Assembly (NCBI GenBank): GCA_028692205.1
Contig: JAQUXV010000216.1
Location: 1-5,269, forward strand
Direction of reading: 5' to 3'
DNA length: 5,269 nt
Origin: Eubacteriales bacterium
Lineage (GTDB): Bacteria; Bacillota_A; Clostridia; Christensenellales; Aristaeellaceae
Shown: in pieces, positions 1 through 5,269 of the stretch
How positions within the stretch are numbered: the stretch's first letter is position 1
How the letters are laid out: each line of letters opens with the position of its first letter
Notes under the pieces: model-generated
The model's database searches: none
Seen by the model: the letters and a program-made list of their open reading frames with translations, nothing else
What the model was told of the DNA's origin: nothing
Position numbers and translations under genes: made by a program

Positions 1-2248
1 CGTCCCGGATGTTGCACAGGCAGACGATATACTCGTCCCCTCCGCTGCGCCCGATCAGATCGCCGCTGCGCATCATGGCGCGCAGGCTTTTAGCAACTTC
101 CACCAGCACCCGGTCGCCAAACGAGTGACCGAAGGTATCGTTGATCCGCTTAAAACCGTCCAGATCGATCATCATCAGCGCATGGGTTACGGCGGCCTCC
201 GTATGCTCCAGCATATGCGCCAGTCTCTCTTTGAAGGCCGCCCGGTTCAGCAGCCCGGTCAACGAATCGATATCCGTGTTGCCGGTCGCCTTCAGCTCGC
301 TGCGCTTCTGGTCGTCCTCATCCTGCAAAAGCAGGGAAAACTGCGTATCGCCCGAGGAAGGATCCACAATCATCCGCACGTGGGCGAGGGTCCATCGCGG
401 GCCGCCGTCGCCGTCCTTGCAGCGGAATTCCAGCTTATTGTCGCAAATCCCCTTGCGGAAGGTTTCCAGCAGATTTTCCCTCAGCAGAAACGCGCGAAAA
501 CGCTGGCTGTCTTCGGGGAATACATAATGATCAGCCAGATAGTCCACCGTCATTTTCAGGCTGCTTTTCGCTTCCTGCGGCAGCGGCGGCAGCAATTCGC
601 CCGCCTCGCCGATAAAAGCGTCAAGCGTCAGATTGTACTCATAATAGCGGATGCCGCCGGAAGGTAAGTCGGTATAGCTTTGCTTCCATTTCTGGTACTC
701 AATTTCCCGTGTGCGCTGTTCGGTGATATCATAATAAGAAATCACCGCCTGCGACGGCCGACCGTCGTCGGTGAAAATCGACGTATAGTTAAAGTGGTAC
801 CAAGCAAAGCCGCCTTCCTGGTTGCGCATGTTCAGGGCGCAGGTGCCCGTGGGTTTCCCTGTGTGGATGTCGGTAAATATCCTGCGGAAATCCGCCGTGC
901 TTCCTTCCGCAACGCCGCCGGAGGCAATCAGGCTTTCCGGCAGGCCTTCCACTTCCTGGTCCGCGTGTACCAGCGGAGAATCCACCTCGCCCTTCAGCAG
1001 GGTGCGGCTGCCCACGTCGTAACGCAAAACGTACTTGTCGCTCTGGCGAACAGCAATACGGTATTCTTCCTCGCGGATGCGAAGCTGTTCGATTCGCCGG
1101 GCCTGCGCGAAAATATTGACGTTAACGCGCAAAATGCTGATGGTAAACGTGATCACCAGCACGATGATGCCGTAGCTGAATACCCGCGCGTTGTTTTCGA
1201 TCGGATACAGATAGAACATCGCAATGGATACGAAACCCACCACGGATGTAATGACGACGCCGAAAAACAGCTCGTCGCTTCGATGGTGCGCTTCCATTCG
1301 CCGTATAACCAGAAACGGCATAATCACACAGGAAGCCAGCAGCACCGCGTTGGTAACCATCACGCTGATCCAGCCCACAAACTGCCCGCACAGCAGCAGC
1401 ACGATCTGCGAAAGCACCCCCGCCGCCGCCGCCAGCCCCAGCACCGTGCTGACCTTCCGCATGGATTGGTTTTGCGCGTAAACGAACAGGTAAAACGGCA
1501 ACGGCAGCAGCATGTAACTAAACAGGTTGGCGTAGAAGAAGATTGGGCTGTCGATGTAATGGACGCCGGAAATGTCGCTGTCGGTGAACGCCCATATACC
1601 GGCCAGCAAGATAAACGTCATCAGGTGCAGGTATCCGCCCGGTATCGGTTTGCGATACCTTCGTGCCTCAAGTATCGCAAACGCAGCCAGTGCCAGAGCA
1701 AACACCACAATCAGCAGGCTGAGGACAATGGAGGGAAGCGCGTTGGAAAACAGCATCAGCCGGATTCTGGATTCGCTGCCCAGCAGCAGGGAATAAACCT
1801 CCAGAAAGGGTTTGCTGCCGGTGCCGCTGAACGAAAGCCGGATGGTTTGCCCTTCCATGTCGGGAGACAGTTGAATTTTACTCCATGGTAAATTATTCGT
1901 CGGGGAACCGGCGGCCCCCGTGCTTAGGCCGGATACCGGAACCGGTATGCCGCCTATCTCAGCGGTCACCTGCTGATAATTTGTTTTCAGGTAAAGGTAA
2001 GTTACCAGCGGGTGAATATCGTCCGGAAGGGTGTTTACGATGGTCGCTTCACCGGCTTGCAGCCGCTGCGGAAACGTAAGCTCCCGTAAGCCGCCCGCGC
2101 TTTCCGCCTGCCAGCCGGTTTCCCACATCATGGGATTGTTCCCCGCGTTATACGTCCATATCGGAGAATGATCCGATACGGTGATCCAGACCAACAACAC
2201 CAGCACTAACGAGAGTATGACCGGTATGAACCACTTTCTGAATCTCAT
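1..2248 (-). CDS. Membrane-bound diguanylate cyclase: 7TM sensor, two PAS-like domains, GGDEF (C-terminus off window)
   Basis: Predicted to make cyclic di-GMP from two GTP at the membrane in response to a signal. The minus frame stays open for 749 codons from the ATG at 2248 and runs off the left edge without a stop. Seen by residue: signal anchor 7-24; extracytoplasmic beta-rich domain about 25-165; seven hydrophobic helices at about 170-193, 206-222, 237-257, 266-287, 293-315, 327-348 and 356-375, as in 7TMR-DISM receptors; a charged linker (IRIEEL-like, about 380-395); PAS-like region about 393-512 ending YYDITEQ; a second PAS-like region about 525-648; GGDEF domain from about 655, with DSLTGLLNR (661-669), metal ligand D695 in MMIDLDGFK, the FGHSFGD stretch (706-712), I-site RSGD (727-730) and signature GGDEY (736-740). 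The start is fixed by an in-frame TGA directly before the ATG, with GGGGCG (2255-2260) as a modest ribosome site. An EAL domain could follow beyond the edge. The cyclase call is sure; the signal is unknown. Confidence 0.93.
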   Translation of the reverse strand, partial: MRFRKWFIPVILSLVLVLLVWITVSDHSPIWTYNAGNNPMMWETGWQAESAGGLRELTFPQRLQAGEATIVNTLPDDIHPLVTYLYLKTNYQQVTAEIGGIPVPVSGLSTGAAGSPTNNLPWSKIQLSPDMEGQTIRLSFSGTGSKPFLEVYSLLLGSESRIRLMLFSNALPSIVLSLLIVVFALALAAFAILEARRYRKPIPGGYLHLMTFILLAGIWAFTDSDISGVHYIDSPIFFYANLFSYMLLPLPFYLFVYAQNQSMRKVSTVLGLAAAAGVLSQIVLLLCGQFVGWISVMVTNAVLLASCVIMPFLVIRRMEAHHRSDELFFGVVITSVVGFVSIAMFYLYPIENNARVFSYGIIVLVITFTISILRVNVNIFAQARRIEQLRIREEEYRIAVRQSDKYVLRYDVGSRTLLKGEVDSPLVHADQEVEGLPESLIASGGVAEGSTADFRRIFTDIHTGKPTGTCALNMRNQEGGFAWYHFNYTSIFTDDGRPSQAVISYYDITEQRTREIEYQKWKQSYTDLPSGGIRYYEYNLTLDAFIGEAGELLPPLPQEAKSSLKMTVDYLADHYVFPEDSQRFRAFLLRENLLETFRKGICDNKLEFRCKDGDGGPRWTLAHVRMIVDPSSGDTQFSLLLQDEDDQKRSELKATGNTDIDSLTGLLNRAAFKERLAHMLEHTEAAVTHALMMIDLDGFKRINDTFGHSFGDRVLVEVAKSLRAMMRSGDLIGRSGGDEYIVCLCNIRD

Positions 2249-2289
2249 TCACTTCGCCCCATGCCGATAGTCCCAAACGGGCTGGTTCC

Positions 2290-2304
2290 AATATCGATAA
2301 TATT
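2290..2304. repeat. AT-rich inverted repeat in the cyclase leader
   Basis: Five-base arms AATAT and ATATT flank the centre CGATA. The element lies between the predicted transcription start (about 2345) and the cyclase start codon. It could be a regulator site or a weak RNA hairpin. Short AT palindromes arise easily by chance, so this is only a candidate. Confidence 0.2.
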
Positions 2305-2306
2305 CC

Positions 2307-2336
2307 ATCTTCAACCGGACCGATCCGCATGAAGAT
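2307..2336 (-). promoter_or_regulatory. Hairpin in the 5' leader of the cyclase gene
   Basis: On the minus strand a perfect 7-bp stem (ATCTTCA with TGAAGAT) encloses a symmetric internal loop and an inner 3-bp stem (GGA with TCC) around a four-base loop (TCGG). It sits about 10 nt into the predicted transcript and is not followed by a T run, so it is not an ordinary terminator. It could stabilise the 5' end or bind a regulator. I do not see the conserved core of a cyclic-di-GMP riboswitch. Confidence 0.3.
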
Positions 2337-2351
2337 CAACGTGTTTTTATG

Positions 2352-2380
2352 ATTATACAAAACGGTTATCCGGAATGCAA
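2352..2380 (-). promoter_or_regulatory. Housekeeping-type promoter for the cyclase gene
   Basis: Reading the minus strand, -35 TTGCAT (2380-2375) is followed by a 17-base spacer and a perfect -10 TATAAT (2357-2352). Predicted transcription begins near 2345, giving a leader of about 97 nt before the ATG at 2248. The surrounding 180 bases are clearly more AT-rich than the genes. This makes the cyclase a transcription unit separate from murB-rapZ. Confidence 0.75.
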
Positions 2381-2510
2381 GCGGTTCATGTATACAATTA
2401 TTGCGGAATCGGTAATTTTACTGTGTTTCATCCTGCATAAAGTTATGAAATAATACTGTTATCCCCTTAAGACGGCAAACGAGCTCCTGCGCGTTGTAAA
2501 TTTCTACGGT

Positions 2511-2773
2511 TCAGGCCTGGGGAGAAGATGGATCCACCGCCTTCACCTCCGGCTTCGTCAATCCCCTTTTGCAAACACAAACGGTTCGACGTACGGTGCC
2601 ATCGCGTAAAGGCAGGCCTTATCCGCGTCAAGACCGGGTAACCCGTCCTGCCGGGGGCTGCCGTTTCGGTCCGGCAGGGTATGGAAGGCTTTGGGGGTAA
2701 TGTTCGCCGAGTTCCCAATGTTGCCGCAAGAGCGCAGCGGAGTTTCGTAACAGCCAATAGCCGGCAACAGCAC
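2511..2773 (-). pseudogene. Coding-like, apparently frameshifted remnant of unknown function
   Basis: I do not recognise this stretch. A minus frame with coding-like codon choice runs from a possible GTG at 2773 (no ribosome site; an in-frame TGA lies about 10 codons upstream) to a TGA at 2558, and ends in PYVEPFVFAKGD. Overlapping that stop, the next frame reads LTKPEVKAVDPSSPQA and stops at 2513-2511, which looks like a natural protein tail. Adding one G to the GGGG run at 2563-2566 would join the two as ...FAKGGLTKPEVKAVDPSSPQA. So this may be a decayed gene 3' end with a homopolymer deletion, or a sequencing error. It lies behind the rapZ terminator with no visible promoter. Another frame (ATG 2804 to TGA 2628, 58 codons) is also open, so chance reading frames in GC-rich DNA remain a real alternative. 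Confidence 0.25.
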
Positions 2774-2819
2774 AGGGCCGCTGCGGAAAGGGGTTTGAAC
2801 TCATATCCGGGCGTTACCG

Positions 2820-2880
2820 AAAACGGGCGCACCGGCAGGCGGTAAAAGAGCCGAAGCCCTTGCCGCCCGCCGGTGCGCCC
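2820..2880 (-). terminator. Long intrinsic terminator after rapZ
   Basis: On the minus strand GGGCGCACCGGC (2880-2869) pairs perfectly with GCCGGTGCGCCC (2836-2825). The stem continues inward with GGGCGG/CCGCCT and, after a small bulge, AAGGGC/GCTCTT closed by a UUCG tetraloop. GTTTTC follows (T run 2823-2820). It starts 32 bases after the rapZ stop, so it ends the murB-rapZ transcript. No T run lies on the opposite side, so it works in one direction. Its length is greater than usual for a simple terminator. Confidence 0.88.
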
Positions 2881-2912
2881 GAGCGCTGTAAACCCTGCGA
2901 TTGCGTTTCGAA

Positions 2913-3809
2913 TCAGGATTGGTTGTTGCCCGCCCAGTGCGCCTGCTCGATTGCAAGGTCCCGGTGCGTCACAGTCGCGCGCTGCCCCTGCTCCTTCAGC
3001 TTTTCGCACAGGTACTCCGCAATGGCCACGCTTCGGTGCGCGCCGCCCGTGCAGCCGATGGCGATCACCAGCCGGTGCTTGCCTTCGTTGATGTAGTTGG
3101 GCAGCAGGAAGGTGAGCATATCCATGCACTTGGCTAAAAACGTCTGCGTTACGGGGTGGTTGAGCACGAAATCCTTCACGTCCTGGTCCAGCCCCGTATG
3201 TCGCCCCAGCTCCGGGATGTAGAAGGGGTTGGGCAAAAAACGCACGTCGAAAACCAGATCGCCGTCCCGCGGAATGCCGCGCTTAAACCCGAAGCTCAGG
3301 ATTTCGACACGCAAAATCGGCTCGTCGCCCGCCTCCATCACAATTTTGCGGAGGCGCGCCTGCAGGGCGCTGGGTTTCAGGTCGCTGGTGTCGATAACGT
3401 GGTTGGCCGTTTCCCGCAGCGGCTGAAGGCGGCCGCGCTCGGCGGCGATGGCCTCTTCCAGGCTCATGCCCTCGCAGGCCAGCGGATGTTCGCGGCGCGT
3501 TTCCTTATAGCGGTTCACCAGCATCGTGTCGTGCGCTTCGATGAACAGCGTATCAATCTGAAAGCCGACGCTGCGCGCCTCGTCGATCATCTTCACGACC
3601 GCCTTGGCGTCGAAGAACTCGCCCGAGCGGATGTCCACGGCGATGGCCACCAACGGACGGTTGATGTTGGACGACTTGCACGCCTCCATAAAACGCACCA
3701 GCATCATCGGCGGCAGGTTGTCCACGCAAAGCGCGCCCAGATCTTCCAATGTGCGGATGGCGACGGTTTTCCCGGCACCGCTTAACCCGGTAACGATCAG
3801 AAATTGCAT
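2913..3809 (-). CDS. rapZ: RapZ/YvcJ family P-loop nucleotide-binding protein
   Basis: A cytoplasmic nucleotide-binding protein of 298 residues, close to the usual family length of about 285-300. In Escherichia coli RapZ is the adapter that presents the small RNA GlmZ to RNase E and so sets GlmS and glucosamine-6-phosphate levels; the Bacillus subtilis homologue YvcJ binds and hydrolyses nucleotides and has been tied to competence. Seen: Walker A GLSGAGKT (8-15), family motif TLEDLGALCVDNLPP (20-34), Walker B-like VAIAVDIRSG (54-63), and the LFIEAHD...YKETRREHPL block (88-110). The C-terminal domain has FGFKRGIP (173-180), DVRFLPNPFYI (188-198) and IGCTGGAHRSV (251-261), the region corresponding to the metabolite-sensing half of the E. 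coli protein. The ATG is supported by a strong ribosome site. The gene follows murB by 55 bases and is probably cotranscribed. No yvcK or whiA follows, which is unusual for Bacillota. Family certain; role in this host inferred. Confidence 0.96.
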   Translation of the reverse strand: MQFLIVTGLSGAGKTVAIRTLEDLGALCVDNLPPMMLVRFMEACKSSNINRPLVAIAVDIRSGEFFDAKAVVKMIDEARSVGFQIDTLFIEAHDTMLVNRYKETRREHPLACEGMSLEEAIAAERGRLQPLRETANHVIDTSDLKPSALQARLRKIVMEAGDEPILRVEILSFGFKRGIPRDGDLVFDVRFLPNPFYIPELGRHTGLDQDVKDFVLNHPVTQTFLAKCMDMLTFLLPNYINEGKHRLVIAIGCTGGAHRSVAIAEYLCEKLKEQGQRATVTHRDLAIEQAHWAGNNQS

Positions 3810-3816
3810 AAGGCCG

Positions 3817-3824
3817 ACCTCCCT
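3817..3824 (-). promoter_or_regulatory. Ribosome binding site of rapZ
   Basis: AGGGAGGT on the minus strand, seven bases before the ATG at 3809. It is near-ideal and fixes the rapZ start. The 55-base murB-rapZ gap shows no terminator or convincing promoter, which supports one transcript. Confidence 0.85.
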
Positions 3825-3864
3825 GCGATTGCTTTGTTTGTTTCTTCGGTTTGTTCCCCGGCGG

Positions 3865-4821
3865 TTATTCCCGGTCCACGCCCACCACGCGCACTTCCGG
3901 TTCCAGCCGCACGCCCGTCTTTTCCAGCACCACGCGCTGCACCTCGGCGATCAGCCTCAGGTAATCCGCGGCGGTGCCGTTTTCATCGTTAACCAGAAAG
4001 CCCGCGTGTTTCGTGCTCACGCTCGCGCCGCCGATGCGCAGGCCTTTCAGCCCGCATTGCTCAATCAGCGTCCCCGCGAAAAGCCCCGGCGGACGCTTGA
4101 AGGTGCTGCCGCAGCAGGGCAGCGAAAGCGGTTGTTTCTCCCGGCGGCGGGCGTTGAACTCCCGCATGGTGGCGCGGATGGTTTCCCCGTCGCCGGGCGT
4201 AAGCGCAAACGTGGCCGATATCACAATTTCCGGTTCCGCCCCCGCCCCGGTCAGGCGGCTTTTGCGGTAGGCAAACGCCATTTCATCACGGGTGTAATGG
4301 CGGATCTCCCCGGTAAGCGACGCGCAGGTTACGCCTTCCACAACGTTTTGCATTTCGCCGCCGTAGGCCCCCGCGTTCATCGCCACCGCGCCGCCCACCG
4401 AGCCGGGTATACCCGCGGCGAATTCCAGCCCCGCCAGCGCCGCGTCCGCCGCGGCGTTGCTAAGCCGGGTCAGCGCCGCGCCCGCCTGCGCGGTAACGGC
4501 GTAGCGCCCATCCGGCAGGGGCACGGGCGGCGTAATCTCCGCAAAGCCGTCGCCCAGATGCAGCGTAAGCCCCGGCCAGCCCCCGTCCCGGACGAGGAGA
4601 TTGGAGCCGTTGCCCAGCACGTTTACGGGTACCGAAAGCCGGTGCGCAATTCGCAAAAGGGTCAGCAGCTGGTCGGCGGAGGTAACCTCGCAGAGCACCT
4701 CGGCGGGGCCGCCGATGCCCAGCGTGGTATAGTCGCCAAGCGGCGCGTTCTCCATCAGGTCTTTTTTCTTTACAATCGGGCGAAGCGCCTCCAGCAATTC
4801 TGCCCGAACGGCTTCTTCCAC
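3865..4821 (-). CDS. murB: UDP-N-acetylenolpyruvoylglucosamine reductase (MurB)
   Basis: This FAD enzyme uses NADPH to reduce UDP-GlcNAc-enolpyruvate to UDP-MurNAc, the second committed step of peptidoglycan precursor synthesis, in the cytoplasm. It has 318 residues, the length of the short Gram-positive class. FAD-binding motifs are YTTLGIGGPAE (31-41), LGNGSNLLVRDGG (69-81) and AGIPGSVGGAVAMNAGAYGGE (about 136-156). Catalytic residues by family comparison are R186 in YRKSR, the proton donor S239 in CCGSTFKRP, and E309 in LEPEVR. The AGTLIEQCGLKG block (249-260) is typical of the C-terminal domain. The start is a GTG at 4821, chosen because a strong Shine-Dalgarno sequence lies five bases upstream; the first downstream ATG is at codon 23 and would leave little sequence before the FAD domain. 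It is first in a two-gene unit with rapZ, with its own near-consensus promoter. All expected active-site residues are present. Confidence 0.97.
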   Translation of the reverse strand: MEEAVRAELLEALRPIVKKKDLMENAPLGDYTTLGIGGPAEVLCEVTSADQLLTLLRIAHRLSVPVNVLGNGSNLLVRDGGWPGLTLHLGDGFAEITPPVPLPDGRYAVTAQAGAALTRLSNAAADAALAGLEFAAGIPGSVGGAVAMNAGAYGGEMQNVVEGVTCASLTGEIRHYTRDEMAFAYRKSRLTGAGAEPEIVISATFALTPGDGETIRATMREFNARRREKQPLSLPCCGSTFKRPPGLFAGTLIEQCGLKGLRIGGASVSTKHAGFLVNDENGTAADYLRLIAEVQRVVLEKTGVRLEPEVRVVGVDRE

Positions 4822-4826
4822 TGCGC

Positions 4827-4834
4827 TCCCCCCT
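4827..4834 (-). promoter_or_regulatory. Ribosome binding site deciding the GTG start of murB
   Basis: AGGGGGGA on the minus strand lies five bases before the GTG at 4821. It is the only good purine-rich site near the 5' end of the murB frame, so it decides in favour of the GTG over the internal ATG at codon 23. Confidence 0.8.
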
Positions 4835-4912
4835 CAACTGTTTTTCCGTCCTGTTTCCGCTCCGCCCATCAACCGGTTTGGCCGGGTTGGCGAAGCCTAA
4901 CATTACAAAATC

Positions 4913-4941
4913 ATTGTATCGCACTTGCGAAGGGCTGTCAA
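4913..4941 (-). promoter_or_regulatory. Near-consensus housekeeping promoter for murB-rapZ
   Basis: On the minus strand, -35 TTGACA (4941-4936) is perfect, the spacer is 17 bases, and the -10 is TACAAT (4918-4913), one mismatch from consensus. Transcription should start near 4906, leaving a leader of about 85 nt. The leader contains one weak GC hairpin (about 4871-4888) without a T run. The promoter lies just after the purB terminator, so murB-rapZ is an independent unit with probably strong constitutive expression. Confidence 0.85.
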
Positions 4942-4988
4942 AGCATTCGCGGCGGCATGGCGGGAGGCGCGCAATCTTTTGGGAATGT

Positions 4989-5032
4989 AAAACGCCGCCG
5001 TGCGTCTCCCGCTTTGGAAACACGCGGCGGCG
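4989..5032 (-). terminator. Intrinsic terminator after purB
   Basis: On the minus strand, bases 5032-5017 pair with 5008-4993. There are eight GC pairs (CGCCGCCG with CGGCGGCG), one C/A mismatch, then GTGTTTC with GAGACGC including two G-U pairs, and a closing C-G. A loop of about six bases caps the stem and TTTT (4992-4989) follows. It starts about 58 bases after the purB stop codon and separates purB from the murB promoter. Confidence 0.88.
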
Positions 5033-5090
5033 GCGATAGACGACAACGGAATTGTAAAATGTGTAATGATAAACGTACAAAAGCAGAGGC

Positions 5091-5269
5091 TTACACCTTC
5101 AGCTCCGCCTTCTCGCCAAGCTCCGCTTTGTTTGCGTCCAATACGGGGTCCACACACTGGGAAACGAAGTCCGTCACCTGCTCCGGCGCGCGGCCGATGA
5201 AGCGCGCGGGGTCGAGAATCGCCTCAATCTCCGCTTTGGTGACCTTAAAAGCCGGGTCGGCGGCGATGC
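5091..5269 (-). CDS. purB: Adenylosuccinate lyase, C-terminal 58 residues (5' part off window)
   Basis: Only the end of the gene is present: 58 codons and a TAA, with the 5' part beyond the right edge. The visible motif KAEIEAILDPARFIGRAPEQ followed by VTDFV and PVLDAN matches the C-terminal helical domain (ADSL_C) of PurB, where the DP..F.GRAP.QV pattern is characteristic. The enzyme removes fumarate twice in purine synthesis: from SAICAR on the route to IMP and from adenylosuccinate to give AMP. The catalytic residues lie in the missing part and cannot be checked. A strong terminator follows, so purB is not joined to murB. Another fumarase/aspartase-superfamily lyase is less likely because of the GRAP.QV signature. 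Confidence 0.85.
   Translation of the reverse strand, partial: IAADPAFKVTKAEIEAILDPARFIGRAPEQVTDFVSQCVDPVLDANKAELGEKAELKV

Noticed and set aside
125..667. A 180-codon plus-strand open frame opposite the PAS/GGDEF coding region
   Set aside because: Antisense shadow of the cyclase; no domain and no ribosome site worth noting.
680..1891. A 403-codon plus-strand open frame rich in Arg, His and Gln
   Set aside because: It lies fully opposite the cyclase gene. Its composition is that of an antisense shadow in GC-rich DNA, it has no recognisable domain, and the minus frame reads as a coherent multidomain protein.
2249..2345. Cyclic-di-GMP riboswitch in the cyclase leader
   Set aside because: The leader is short and I cannot find the conserved core sequence or the two-helix layout of either known class; only a simple hairpin is visible.
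2148..2360. A 70-codon minus-strand open frame across the cyclase leader and start
   Set aside because: Its first codon overlaps the -10 element, upstream of the predicted transcript start, and it overlaps the cyclase out of frame.
2640..2682. GC hairpin (CTGCCGG with CCGGCAG) as a terminator
   Set aside because: No T run follows on either strand and it falls inside the coding-like stretch; alternative pairings are equally good.
2467..3129. A 220-codon minus-strand open frame overlapping the end of rapZ
   Set aside because: It overlaps rapZ in another frame, runs straight through the terminator hairpin and has biased low-complexity composition, so it is not a gene.
3156..3785. A 209-codon plus-strand open frame opposite rapZ
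   Set aside because: Shadow frame: the minus strand carries an intact RapZ with all family motifs.
4460..5080. A 206-codon minus-strand open frame across the purB-murB gap
   Set aside because: It crosses the purB terminator and murB promoter and then overlaps murB out of frame; Arg/Gly-rich shadow.

Overview
The window reads as chromosomal DNA from a moderately GC-rich Gram-positive anaerobe, most likely a member of the Clostridia (Bacillota). The pointers are murB lying next to rapZ, a MurB of the short Gram-positive type, strong purine-rich ribosome binding sites, near-consensus housekeeping (SigA-type) promoters, and GC-rich hairpin terminators ending in short T runs. I cannot name a genus. 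All recognised genes are on the minus strand, so transcription runs from high to low coordinates.

Right edge (5091-5269): the last 58 codons of an adenylosuccinate lyase gene (purB), followed by a strong intrinsic terminator (about 4989-5032). Next (4822-4941): a near-perfect promoter and an approximately 85-nt leader for a two-gene unit. That unit is murB (4821-3865, GTG start), then 55 bases, then rapZ/yvcJ (3809-2913). It closes with a very long composite hairpin terminator with a UUCG loop (2820-2880). MurB makes UDP-MurNAc for peptidoglycan. RapZ is a P-loop nucleotide-binding protein of the family that, in enterobacteria, controls glucosamine-6-phosphate synthesis upstream of the same pathway. 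The usual Bacillota partners of rapZ (yvcK, whiA) are absent: transcription is terminated instead.

Middle (2249-2912): 664 bases with no convincing intact gene. Besides the terminator they hold a coding-like but apparently broken stretch (about 2511-2773), then an AT-rich promoter region (2352-2380), and a leader with a hairpin and a small AT palindrome.

Left part (2248 to base 1, running off the window): a large membrane-bound diguanylate cyclase. It has an N-terminal signal anchor, an extracytoplasmic sensor domain, seven membrane helices of the 7TMR-DISM kind, two PAS-like domains and a GGDEF domain (GGDEY variant) with an intact RxxD inhibitory site. Its stop codon is outside the window. 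It has its own promoter, so it is a separate transcription unit that would convert an outside or internal signal into cyclic di-GMP.

I found no mobile element, CRISPR array, tRNA or rRNA, and nothing that amounts to a clearly new system. The items most worth a second look are the uncoupling of rapZ from yvcK/whiA, the broken reading frame behind it, and the sensor architecture and structured leader of the cyclase.
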